Source: Clostridia bacterium (GTDB lineage Bacteria; Bacillota; Clostridia; Christensenellales; Aristaeellaceae). Taken from it: 12,268 nt of DNA. Shown here one piece after another: positions 1-6,932 of the stretch; within the stretch, counting starts at the first letter, position 1, and each line of letters starts with the position of its first letter. The notes under the pieces are model-generated. The model was not told the origin of the DNA and did not search any database. It saw only the letters and a program-made list of their open reading frames with translations. A program made the position numbers and the translations under genes. Location of the stretch: contig JAFSZW010000481.1 of the NCBI GenBank assembly GCA_017458865.1, forward strand, positions 1-12,268, read 5' to 3'.

Positions 1-705
1 GGCACAGTGCCTGGCATGACCTGGGTTACCGGTCTGCACAACTTCAACGTTTATCTGACCCTCGGCAACGAGCGCAACGACACCACCTATATCGACCAGG
101 TTATGGCCGGCCAGGTGGACGAGGCCCGTTTCCACGATTACTGCCAGTATGTTGACCTGCTGTTCAAATACAGCACGCAGGACATGCTGCTCAACGGCAC
201 CCAGGATGCTCAGCTGGCTGCTTTCGCCAATGGCAAGGCCGCTTTCTATCATCAGGGCAACTGGATGGATCCCTCCCTCGTTCAGCTGAACCCCAGCTTC
301 GAGATCGCCTATGCGCCCCATGCATTCCTGCATGAGGACACCGACGGCATCCTGGTCAATCCTCCCTCCTGGTATGTTGTCAATGCAAACGGCAACAAGG
401 ATGAGGCTGTTGCTTATCTGAACTACCTGGCCACCAGCGAAGACGGTGCAGATTACATGGTCAACAAGGCCGCTATGGTGCCTGCGTTCACCAACGTAAC
501 CCTGGCGCCCGCCACCCCGCTCTCCAAGTCCGTTATGGAATGGAACGCCGCTGGCAAGACCTATGACTGGCAGCAGTACAAGCTGCCCGACGGCTTTGGC
601 ATGGGCACCCTTGGTCCCATCTATGAGCTGCTGGCCCAGCAGGCAATCGACGTGGATACCTTCGAAATCATGATGAAGGATGCCATCGCCGGTATTCCCA
701 AGTAA
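1..705 (+). CDS. CUT1 ABC transporter sugar-binding protein, C-terminal part (5' end outside window)
   Basis: This is the C-terminal 234 residues of a family 1 extracellular solute-binding protein; the frame is open from base 1 and stops at TAA 703-705. The visible part shows typical features of the family's second lobe. There is a GKAAFYHQGNW stretch (about residues 78-88 of the fragment), like the ligand-binding 'G..A....G.W' segment of MalE-like proteins, then a segment on whether the site persists in extended hosts (SWYVVN, then DEAVAYLNYLAT), matching the usual 'A..F..FL.S.E' helix. It would capture a sugar outside the membrane and deliver it to the two permeases that follow. The gene order binding protein, MalF-type permease, MalG-type permease, GH13 alpha-glucosidase suggests an alpha-glucoside ligand; that is inferred from context, not read from the protein. 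The signal peptide and start lie outside the window. Confidence 0.9.
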   Translation, partial: GTVPGMTWVTGLHNFNVYLTLGNERNDTTYIDQVMAGQVDEARFHDYCQYVDLLFKYSTQDMLLNGTQDAQLAAFANGKAAFYHQGNWMDPSLVQLNPSFEIAYAPHAFLHEDTDGILVNPPSWYVVNANGNKDEAVAYLNYLATSEDGADYMVNKAAMVPAFTNVTLAPATPLSKSVMEWNAAGKTYDWQQYKLPDGFGMGTLGPIYELLAQQAIDVDTFEIMMKDAIAGIPK

Positions 706-729
706 ACAGTGATATCTGAATAACCTGCG

Positions 730-768
730 GGGGCCGCACCAGTATTCCTTTGGTTGCGGCCCCTTTTT
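730..768 (+). terminator. Hairpin with T-run after the binding-protein gene (terminator or attenuator)
   Basis: The arms GGGGCCGCACCA (730-741) and TGGTTGCGGCCCC (751-763) pair with one bulged base and are followed by TTTTT at 764-768. It lies between the binding-protein gene and the permease genes of the same operon. Partial termination here would leave the binding protein expressed more highly than the permeases, a common arrangement in sugar ABC operons. Confidence 0.75.
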
Positions 769-847
769 GTTAAACGGGTGCTGTGTGGTTGGCATGGTTT
801 CTGCTATGGCATTAACCGCACAGGACAAAGAAAAAGGGGGAATCCAT

Positions 848-1747
848 ATGACCAGCAAACAGCGGCGCCAGCTGACAGAATTTCTGTTTCTGCTGCCCAC
901 CATTCTTGCGTTCATTATGGTTATCATCATTCCGTTCATCTACGGAATCTTCTATTCCTTTACGGACTGGCAGGGCACCGGAACCTTCACGAAAATGGTA
1001 GGCCTTGACAATTACAAGGTCATTTTCACGGAGCCGGCCTTCCTGCACTCATTCCTCAAAACGCTTGAATTTACAGTCATTAACATCATTACGGTCAATG
1101 TAGTGGCTTTCGTCATTTCCCTGCTGGTGACCAGCGAGATTCGCGGACGGAACGTCTACCGTGCCGGTTTCTTCGTTCCGAACCTGATCGGCGGTATCGT
1201 GCTTGGCCTGATCTGGCAGTTCATTTTCAGCAGCATTCTGCCTGCGATCGGCCAGAGCATTCACTGGGATTTCCTGAGTAAGTCCCTGCTGACCAGCAAA
1301 GACACGGTTATGTTTACCATGGTCACGGTCAATACCTGGCAGTATGCCGGCTATATCATGCTGATCTACGTGGCAGCCATCCAGAATATTTCGAAGTCCG
1401 TTCTCGAGGCGGCCGAGGTGGATGGTGCCACGTACTGGACGAGGATCACCCGGATTCAGATCCCGCTGATGGCCAACGCCTTTACGATCTCCCTGTTCCT
1501 GACGCTGACCAACAGCTTCAAGATGTACGACGTGAACGTTGCCCTGACCAACGGCGGTCCTGTCGGCGTGTTCATGAACAAGCCGGTTCAGTCCTCTGAG
1601 CTGCTTGCCCTGAACATTTACCAGACCGCCTTCAAGTACAATAACATGGCACAGGGCCAGGCAAAGGCAGTTCTCTTCTTCATCGTTCTGACCGTGTTCT
1701 CGATTATCCAGGTTTCCTATAACAAGAGCAAGGAGGTTGAGGCGTAA
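848..1747 (+). CDS. CUT1 sugar ABC transporter permease, MalF/UgpA type
   Basis: This is a 299-residue integral membrane subunit of a carbohydrate ABC importer that forms half of the transport channel. I chose ATG 848 because it follows an AAAAAGGGGG ribosome binding site by about 7 nt; the longer frame back to 767 would run into the preceding terminator. Hydrophobic helices are visible at about residues 12-37, 73-96, 108-130, 155-178, 208-224 and 272-290. The cytoplasmic EAA loop that docks on the ATPase is clear: EAAEVDGA starts at residue 187 and is followed by the conserved IPL segment at about 205. The TNGGP motif near residue 234 is typical of MalF/UgpA-type permeases. The stop overlaps the next start by one base (TAATG), so the two permeases are translationally coupled. 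No ATPase gene accompanies this operon in the window. Confidence 0.93.
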   Translation: MTSKQRRQLTEFLFLLPTILAFIMVIIIPFIYGIFYSFTDWQGTGTFTKMVGLDNYKVIFTEPAFLHSFLKTLEFTVINIITVNVVAFVISLLVTSEIRGRNVYRAGFFVPNLIGGIVLGLIWQFIFSSILPAIGQSIHWDFLSKSLLTSKDTVMFTMVTVNTWQYAGYIMLIYVAAIQNISKSVLEAAEVDGATYWTRITRIQIPLMANAFTISLFLTLTNSFKMYDVNVALTNGGPVGVFMNKPVQSSELLALNIYQTAFKYNNMAQGQAKAVLFFIVLTVFSIIQVSYNKSKEVEA

Positions 1748-2646
1748 TGGCAAAGAAACAGCCCGAGCAGATTGAGCGCATGGCAGGTTCCATCCCGCAT
1801 CCGGGACGTCGAATCGCGCTTGAAATTCTTACGCTGCTCCTCTTTATCCTGTTCATGCTCCCCTTCGCAATCGTTCTTCTGAACTCCATGCGTACCAATG
1901 CCGAAATCATCAACTCACCGGTTGGTTTCCCGGAGAATCCGGCCAACCTCTTTACGAACATTTCGGACGTATGGAACAATCCGACATTTAACTTCCTGAC
2001 CTCTGTACGTGACAGCCTGATTATCACCATTTTCTCCCTGGCGGCGATTTCCATTTTCTCTGCCATGGCTGCATGGGTGCTGGTCCGCAACAAGACCCGC
2101 TGGAGCAATGTGCTGTTCCTCATGTACGTGGCTGCAATGGTTATTCCCTTCCAGGTTGTCATGTTCCCGTTGCTGACCTGGTTCAAGACGGTAGGTGATT
2201 TCATTCACATTCCCATGCTGCGGTCCTATCAGGGCATCATCTTTGCCTATCTTGGATTCGGCGAGGCAATGAGTATCTTCATCTTCCACGGCTTTATCAA
2301 GGGCGTTCCGCTTGAACTCGAAGAGGCGGCCGATATCGACGGATGCTCCCGCGCCGGGACATTCTTCCGCATCGTGTTCCCGCTGCTGCAGCCGGTGTTT
2401 GTCACCGTTCTGGTGCTCAACGGCCTGTGGATCTGGAATGACTATCTGCTGCCCCTGCTGCTGCTGGGTGCCTCCGGTGATATCCGGACCATTCCGCTGG
2501 CTGTTCAGGGATTCAACGGCTCTTTTGTCAAGCAGTGGAACCTCATCATGGTTTCCACCCTGCTGGCCATGCTGCCCATCATCATCCTGTATATCTTCGC
2601 ACAGAAGTATATCGTCAAGGGTATGGTGGAAGGCTCGATCAAGTAA
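1747..2646 (+). CDS. CUT1 sugar ABC transporter permease, MalG/UgpE type
   Basis: This is the second channel subunit (299 residues) of the same importer. It starts at ATG 1747 inside the TAATG overlap, with AGGAGG at 1731-1736 giving a good ribosome binding site about 10 nt upstream. Membrane helices are visible at about residues 24-46, 88-112, 120-142, 162-182, 210-235 and 262-284. The EAA loop is at residues 192-199 (EEAADIDG), followed by a conserved FPLLQP segment, as in MalG-type permeases. It ends at TAA 2644-2646, and an intrinsic terminator follows within 15 nt, so this closes the transport operon. The GH13 enzyme downstream then has a leader of its own. Substrate is inferred from the neighbour as an alpha-glucoside. 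Confidence 0.93.
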   Translation: MAKKQPEQIERMAGSIPHPGRRIALEILTLLLFILFMLPFAIVLLNSMRTNAEIINSPVGFPENPANLFTNISDVWNNPTFNFLTSVRDSLIITIFSLAAISIFSAMAAWVLVRNKTRWSNVLFLMYVAAMVIPFQVVMFPLLTWFKTVGDFIHIPMLRSYQGIIFAYLGFGEAMSIFIFHGFIKGVPLELEEAADIDGCSRAGTFFRIVFPLLQPVFVTVLVLNGLWIWNDYLLPLLLLGASGDIRTIPLAVQGFNGSFVKQWNLIMVSTLLAMLPIIILYIFAQKYIVKGMVEGSIK

Positions 2647-2658
2647 TTCGACCCATAT

Positions 2659-2686
2659 GGGGCAGGCCATACCTGCCCCTGTTTTA
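2659..2686 (+). terminator. Intrinsic terminator after the permease pair
   Basis: A perfect 8-bp stem, GGGGCAGG (2659-2666) and CCTGCCCC (2672-2679), has a 5-nt loop and is followed by TGTTTTAA. It separates the permease genes from the glucosidase gene. Confidence 0.85.
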
Positions 2687-2696
2687 ATCGAAATCT

Positions 2697-2726
2697 GTGA
2701 CAGATCATCATGTTAGCCGGTTAAAG
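2697..2726 (+). promoter_or_regulatory. Weak candidate promoter with an operator-like palindrome for the glucosidase gene
   Basis: GTGACA at 2697-2702 matches the -35 consensus at 5 of 6 positions. TTAAAG at 2721-2726 is a poor -10 with an 18-nt spacer. The near-palindrome TTAGCCGGTTAA (2713-2724, one mismatch) overlaps the proposed -10, as a repressor site would. The octamer CGGTTAAA recurs in the candidate operator of the second ABC operon at 11637-11644. A promoter is expected here because a terminator lies just upstream, but the match is weak. Confidence 0.3.
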
Positions 2727-2760
2727 TGCTGGCTACAGGATAACCTCTAACAGACGGGAC

Positions 2761-2819
2761 CGCTCAGCTGAGCGCCAGTCCGGACTCACATGATGCACAG
2801 CGTCAGGTTTACCTGATGC
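2761..2819 (+). repeat. Three successive palindromes in the glucosidase leader
   Basis: CGCTCAGCTGAGCG (2761-2774) is a perfect 14-bp palindrome. AGTCCGGACT (2777-2786) is a perfect 10-bp palindrome. The arms GCGTCAGGT and ACCTGATGC (2800-2819, 2-nt centre) form a 20-bp inverted repeat with one G-T mismatch. All lie within 60 bp, ending 26 nt before the glucosidase start codon. They could be protein-binding sites or small RNA hairpins; the sequence does not decide between these. Confidence 0.6.
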
Positions 2820-2845
2820 ATGCAATACCCGAAAAAGGAGAACAC

Positions 2846-4513
2846 ATGTATACAGAGAAAAAAGCCTGGTGGAAGGAAGCAGTTGTCTACCAGATCTATC
2901 CCCGTTCCTTTGCCGATTCCAACGGAGATGGCATCGGTGACCTGAACGGAATCACCGAACATCTGGATTATCTCAAGAATCTCGGCGTGGATGTAATCTG
3001 GTGCAGCCCGATTTATGCCTCTCCCAACCATGATAACGGCTACGATATCTCGGATTACCGGGCAATCATGACCGAATTCGGCACCATGGAAGACTTTGAC
3101 CGCATGCTTTCAGAGATCCATGCCCGGGGAATGAAACTGGTCATGGACCTGGTCGCCAATCATTCATCAGATGAACACAAATGGTTTGTGGAGAGCCGCA
3201 AAGGAAAGGACAATCCGTACCGGGATTACTACATCTGGCGGGATGGCGTCAACGGCGGCCCGCCCAACAACTGGGGCAGCTGCTTCTCCGGATCCGCCTG
3301 GGAATATGACGAGGGAAGCGGACAGTATTACCTGCATCTGTTTACCAAAGAGCAGCCAGATCTGAACTGGGCCAATCCCAAAGTCCGGGATGGAATCTTT
3401 GACATGATGTGCTGGTGGTGTGACAAGGGAATCGACGGATTCCGGATGGATGTCATTGGCATGATCGGCAAGGAAAGCTTTGAGGACGGACCGGTAAGCC
3501 CCGGCGCACTGTACGGTGATTTTTCGCCGTTCTGCATGCATACGCCGACTACGCATGCCTATCTGCAGGAAATGCGTAAACGCGTCCTCGACAAGTATGA
3601 TCTGCTGACCGTAGGTGAAACCAGCGGCAATACAGATAATGCTATTCAGTATGCAAACAATGAGGGCACGGAACTGAACATGGTATTCGGATTTGAGCAC
3701 AATGACGGGCTCAATGACGGAACGGAACTCGGCAAATGGAGTGATCATGGGGCACCACTGGCAGATGTGCGGAAAACACTGAACAACCGGCAGATCAACC
3801 TGCAGGGCAAGGCCTGGAATACCGTTTATCTGGGGAACCATGACCAGCCCAGACAGGTGAGCCGGTACGGCAACGACAGTGAGCTGTTCCGCTGCGTCAG
3901 CGCCAAGATGCTGGCTACGCTGATCCATACCCTCAGGGGCACGCCCTATGTGTACCAGGGCGAGGAACTGGGCATGACCAATATCTACTTTACCTCAGTG
4001 GATCAGTATCAGGACGTTGAAAACCACAATGCATGGCATCAGTGGGTGGAGAGCGGCCGCGTGGATGCGCAGGACATGCTGCGCTATTTTGCCCGCATTT
4101 CCCGTGACAATGCCCGCACGCCCATGCAGTGGAATACCCTCCCGAATGCGGGCTTTACTACCGGGACGCCCTGGCTGCCGGTCAACAAAAACTATCTGCT
4201 CATCAATGCGGAGGATCAGGTAAAGGATCCAAATTCCGTGTATCATTACTACCGCCGCCTGATCGAGCTGCGTCACCATCATCCGGTGATCGTATACGGA
4301 TCGTTTACGCCGCTGCTTGAGGATGATCCCAACGTCTGGGCGTACAGGCGTGAATATGAAGGAAAAGTGCTGACCGTGGCACTGAACTGGACCGACCACA
4401 AGGTGCCCTGCACGCTGATGGATGAGACGGTTGGAGAAGAACTCATCTCCAATTATCCGAGCCATCAGAAGGGCTATCTGCAGCCGTATGAGGCCATTGT
4501 AAAACTGAATTAA
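2846..4513 (+). CDS. GH13 alpha-glucosidase, oligo-1,6-glucosidase (isomaltase)-like
   Basis: This is a cytoplasmic glycoside hydrolase family 13 enzyme (555 residues, the usual length for MalL-type enzymes; no signal peptide) that would release glucose from the non-reducing end of short alpha-glucosides. The start is ATG 2846, about 7 nt after AAAGGAG (2834-2840). Visible motifs are: a calcium-loop DSNGDGIGDL from residue 24; region I DLVANH (101-106); region II GFRMDV with the nucleophile Asp202; region III VGE with the acid/base Glu258; and region IV GNHD with the transition-state stabiliser Asp333. Val203 directly after the nucleophile is the residue associated with alpha-1,6 preference in this subfamily, where maltases carry Thr. 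A C-terminal beta domain of about 80 residues follows. It sits downstream of the sugar permeases on the same strand, so it probably hydrolyses what they import. Trehalose-6-phosphate hydrolase and sucrose/dextran enzymes are the main alternatives. Confidence 0.93.
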   Translation: MYTEKKAWWKEAVVYQIYPRSFADSNGDGIGDLNGITEHLDYLKNLGVDVIWCSPIYASPNHDNGYDISDYRAIMTEFGTMEDFDRMLSEIHARGMKLVMDLVANHSSDEHKWFVESRKGKDNPYRDYYIWRDGVNGGPPNNWGSCFSGSAWEYDEGSGQYYLHLFTKEQPDLNWANPKVRDGIFDMMCWWCDKGIDGFRMDVIGMIGKESFEDGPVSPGALYGDFSPFCMHTPTTHAYLQEMRKRVLDKYDLLTVGETSGNTDNAIQYANNEGTELNMVFGFEHNDGLNDGTELGKWSDHGAPLADVRKTLNNRQINLQGKAWNTVYLGNHDQPRQVSRYGNDSELFRCVSAKMLATLIHTLRGTPYVYQGEELGMTNIYFTSVDQYQDVENHNAWHQWVESGRVDAQDMLRYFARISRDNARTPMQWNTLPNAGFTTGTPWLPVNKNYLLINAEDQVKDPNSVYHYYRRLIELRHHHPVIVYGSFTPLLEDDPNVWAYRREYEGKVLTVALNWTDHKVPCTLMDETVGEELISNYPSHQKGYLQPYEAIVKLN

Positions 4514-4522
4514 TAAAAATCG

Positions 4523-4554
4523 TCTTGCACAGCCAAGCTGTGCAAGAATTTTTT
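4523..4554 (+). terminator. Strong intrinsic terminator, possibly bidirectional
   Basis: A perfect 11-bp stem, TCTTGCACAGC (4523-4533) and GCTGTGCAAGA (4537-4547), has a CAA loop and is followed by ATTTTTT. It closes the glucosidase gene. The A-rich stretch on its 5' side (4515-4520) gives a slightly displaced T-run on the minus strand, so it may also terminate the convergent gene that ends at 4601. Confidence 0.92.
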
Positions 4555-4600
4555 ATTCTTAACCTGTTTTTGAGATTAATCGCGAAAAATGCAGGCCGAA

Positions 4601-5767
4601 TCATCTGAGCAGTGCGTGAATCCGCTGTTTCAGCGTGGCCGGATGACTGAGATCATTCAGATCAATGACATCTATTCCCAATTCCATGGCTCTGTGGCGC
4701 ATGGGTGCACGGCCATTTTCAGCCGTTACTATGGCCGCCTGTGCCATCTGTCCGCCGAATCTGTCTCTCAGGACAGCCAGTTCATTGAGCGCTTCTGTTT
4801 TGACATCACAGGTTTTGCACGAGATAAAGACTGAGCGAATCCCGGCGGATGCCATCACATCCAGTTCATTGGTTACACTCTCCCGCCCCGGCTTGAGGCC
4901 AAGCCAGTCAACCACCGCACTCGTCCTTACATCGGTAAAAATTCCTGCATCCAGACACGCTTTATAGATGTACAGCTCGAGGACGCTTCCCACATCACGC
5001 AGCCAGGACCTGGTCTGGGCATCTGTAAAGTCGAAGCTTACATGGCCATCTGAGATGGAAAGGCCGGTGATCATCCCGATTTCCGCCAGCCCCTCAAGCA
5101 GTTCCGCAGGTACGCTGATCCGTCCGCCGTGCTCCCCCTTAACGACAGGTGCGCCCTCTGCATGAAGCGGCTGTGTCTCCTTCTGGGAGATCCGCTGAAT
5201 GTAGGTCACTGCCTTCGGCCAGTTGCGGCGGTGTTCAAGGAACAGTTTGAAGAAGGGATCAAACAGGTGCAGATATTGTGCCAGAATATCGTTATCCACC
5301 CTGCCCTGATGCATGCTGCCGCCTGCCATGAGGAATGTGTCCTCCACGCTCAGTTCCACAGTACATGGCAGGTTATCGGCAAACGGTGCATTCCTTATGT
5401 TGTAGAAACGGTTCCGCTTGCGCGAATAGGTGAAAACCGGGAGATCATATTCCGCACTTAGGAGTCCGCCGGCAAAGAGCGCCGCCTCCGTTCCGCCTGC
5501 GATGTCGAGTGCACAGTCCGGATAACGCTCAATGATCTGCTGGAGCTTCCTGACGACCGCATTTGTATCCACAAGGCTGGCGCCCAGAAATACGCATTCA
5601 TGATGAATGCCTCTGTGCTTGAAGTACTCCCTTATCCGGTTGTGAAGCGGCGTATTTGACGCAATATCCGGAGGGCACACGAACACCGTCACATCAGGAT
5701 GGAATACCTCCGTGCTGAGTACATTTTCAATCGGGCGATCGTCATACAGTTCAATCAGTGTTTTCAT
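4601..5767 (-). CDS. Stand-alone Card1/Can2-like (DUF1887) protein: CARF-type domain plus PD-(D/E)xK-type nuclease domain
   Basis: At 388 residues it is close to the length of characterised Card1, a nuclease switched on by cyclic tetra-adenylate in type III CRISPR immunity. The N-terminal half looks like a CARF Rossmann fold: beta strand VTVFVCPP (26-33), a helix, and the loop LDIAGGTEAA (87-96), which corresponds to the 'TGGT' nucleotide-binding motif of the family. A poorly conserved middle (about 150-250, possibly a winged-helix linker) follows. The C-terminal nuclease part has Glu264 in LELYIY, ELDV (301-304, metal-binding Asp303) and ISCK (315-318, Lys318), then a helix ending DRFGG. The usual Glu of the E-x-K motif is Ser316 here. 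ATG 5767 is chosen because MKTLIELYD fits the family start, although no Shine-Dalgarno is adjacent. No cas gene or CRISPR array is visible. The family assignment comes from remembered motif similarity; activity and ligand are inferred. Confidence 0.8.
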   Translation of the reverse strand: MKTLIELYDDRPIENVLSTEVFHPDVTVFVCPPDIASNTPLHNRIREYFKHRGIHHECVFLGASLVDTNAVVRKLQQIIERYPDCALDIAGGTEAALFAGGLLSAEYDLPVFTYSRKRNRFYNIRNAPFADNLPCTVELSVEDTFLMAGGSMHQGRVDNDILAQYLHLFDPFFKLFLEHRRNWPKAVTYIQRISQKETQPLHAEGAPVVKGEHGGRISVPAELLEGLAEIGMITGLSISDGHVSFDFTDAQTRSWLRDVGSVLELYIYKACLDAGIFTDVRTSAVVDWLGLKPGRESVTNELDVMASAGIRSVFISCKTCDVKTEALNELAVLRDRFGGQMAQAAIVTAENGRAPMRHRAMELGIDVIDLNDLSHPATLKQRIHALLR

Positions 5768-5819
5768 GAAATCATTCTGAGCACTTATCCCACAGCAGTC
5801 ACGCAGGATAGGTACTCTG

Positions 5820-5826
5820 CCTCCTT
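5820..5826 (-). promoter_or_regulatory. Orphan strong Shine-Dalgarno upstream of the CARF-nuclease gene
   Basis: AAGGAGG on the minus strand lies 52 nt before ATG 5767, which itself has no clear Shine-Dalgarno. The nuclease frame stays open back past this site, but no ATG, GTG or TTG occurs in that frame between them. It may be chance, a remnant of a longer start, or part of a leader. Confidence 0.3.
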
Positions 5827-5906
5827 TTCTCGTTTGCAGGCCCGATCACCCCGAAATTCCAGAGAATAGGCCGGGGATTGTTCCAGGACACAGGAAACAA
5901 CGCAGT

Positions 5907-5934
5907 CTGACCAGTATACCATGATACCGGTCAG
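5907..5934. promoter_or_regulatory. 28-bp inverted repeat, candidate operator upstream of the CARF-nuclease gene
   Basis: The arms CTGACCAGTAT (5907-5917) and ATACCGGTCAG (5924-5934) are inverted copies with one mismatch around a 6-bp centre. On the minus strand it contains TATACT (5918-5913), which could be a -10 element reading towards the nuclease gene; no good -35 is seen at the right distance. Length and symmetry fit a dimeric transcription factor site. Whether the neighbouring MerR-type protein binds it is unknown: it does not resemble the palindrome in the MerR gene's own promoter. Confidence 0.5.
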
Positions 5935-6153
5935 CGAGGAATCATTCAGCCTGAAATTTCGTCATCCAGTCATTGATGGAAGAAATCGTATTTCTACGTT
6001 TAACCATTTGCATCCCGGTGTACGGTTCATCATAACTGCGTATCCCTGCTGTGTCATTGGTCATGCCAGACCGCTATTCTGGAACATCCTTGATACTCCG
6101 CAGGCTGCCTGATATATGGCAGCCCGCGGCGTTTCATCTGAGGTTCCTATGCT

Positions 6154-6909
6154 TTACTGGTTTCGCTCAGATGTGCTATCTTCCTGGGCATGATCTGTCC
6201 GTGCAACCTCAACGCAGAAACCATGATGACCGCAACAGGTGCACGTCAGGTTTCGCGTATTGGGTGTATGCCTTGCCCAGAATGCCTCCCGGAGCGCCGG
6301 TTTGAACACGGAGTGGCACTGCGGGCAGAGATATGCCACATGATCAAAATAATAACGGGAAATCAGTATGCCGTAAGGCACAGCAACAAGCACCCAGAGT
6401 GCAAACAGCTGCCAGATGCCGCGCATGATCCAGAGAAAAATGGCGGCCCACTGTAGCAACGTGATTGGAATACCGCTGATCAGCATTGTCATGTGGATCT
6501 TTCTGAGCGACTTTTTGTTTGACATTGTATAGGCTATGTCACCAATGGATTCGACAGATACAGATTCAACATGCCTGAGCCCGCGCCGCAGCATCTCAAG
6601 TTTTCCCAGTTTCTCCTGCCGCTCCCCGATTTCCTCCCTCAGTGTCGCCTCCTGCTGATCTAGCAGCAGTGAAATGACACTGCCCGGGTCTGTTTCAGAC
6701 AGCAGCCGGGAAATCGAATCAATCGGCAGTCCCAGGTTCCTGAGAAAGCAGATGATTCTGAGCCGTTCAAGATCGGACTCTGAGTACAGCCGTCTGCCGC
6801 CCTCGGACAGCTCAGCGGGCACAAGGATCCCGCGATTGTCGTAATACTGGACCGTTCTGACAGTTACGCCGCAAAGCTTCGCGATCTCACCTGTCGTGTA
6901 TTTTGACAC
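6154..6909 (-). CDS. MerR-family regulator fused to two membrane helices and a zinc-ribbon-like C-terminus
   Basis: This is a 251-residue protein. Residues 1-70 are a clear MerR DNA-binding domain: TTGEIAKLCGVTVRTVQYYD (5-24) holds the helix-turn-helix, and GGRRLYSESDLERL (37-50) the wing. Residues 80-115 form the charged coiled-coil expected for dimerisation. Instead of a small-molecule pocket, residues 139-161 and 164-184 are hydrophobic membrane-type helices. They are followed by a Cys4 zinc-ribbon-like region, CPQC (195-198) and CTCC (223-226). It starts at GTG 6909 with AAGGAGG about 9 nt upstream. Its promoter has the 19-bp spacer and central palindrome typical of MerR autoregulation. 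It would act as a membrane-tethered transcription factor. What signal it senses is unknown; envelope stress, metal or redox via the Cys4 site are possibilities. Function beyond DNA binding is inference. Confidence 0.88.
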   Translation of the reverse strand: MSKYTTGEIAKLCGVTVRTVQYYDNRGILVPAELSEGGRRLYSESDLERLRIICFLRNLGLPIDSISRLLSETDPGSVISLLLDQQEATLREEIGERQEKLGKLEMLRRGLRHVESVSVESIGDIAYTMSNKKSLRKIHMTMLISGIPITLLQWAAIFLWIMRGIWQLFALWVLVAVPYGILISRYYFDHVAYLCPQCHSVFKPALREAFWARHTPNTRNLTCTCCGHHGFCVEVARTDHAQEDSTSERNQ

Positions 6910-6932
6910 AGCTTATCGCCTCCTTCGCGGCA

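Larger units (their letters stand above)
5768..6153. other. Intergenic region between the MerR-type gene and the CARF-nuclease gene
   Basis: No convincing gene is seen in these 386 nt. From the MerR side it holds: a hairpin GGCTGCC/GGCAGCC (6103-6124) without a T-run, so a poor terminator; a small inverted repeat GAAAT-CGT-ATTTC (5982-5994); the long inverted repeat at 5907-5934; and a strong ribosome-binding-like AAGGAGG on the minus strand at 5826-5820, 52 nt ahead of the nuclease start codon with no usual start codon at the right distance. Read-through from the MerR gene into the nuclease gene is possible. Confidence 0.6.

Noticed and set aside
767..847. Longer N-terminus for the first permease (start at TTG 767)
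   Set aside because: It would begin inside the T-run of the terminator and lacks a ribosome binding site; ATG 848 has a strong one and fits the family length.
1915..2670. A 251-codon open frame on the minus strand
   Set aside because: It is antisense to the MalG-type permease, and the translation is rich in His, Gln and Asp, as expected opposite a membrane protein.
3167..3928. A 253-codon open frame on the minus strand
   Set aside because: It is antisense to the GH13 gene, whose catalytic motifs are all intact.
6103..6124. Hairpin downstream of the MerR-type gene as a terminator
   Set aside because: The 7-bp stem is good, but no T-run follows on the minus strand, so it is mentioned only as part of the intergenic region.
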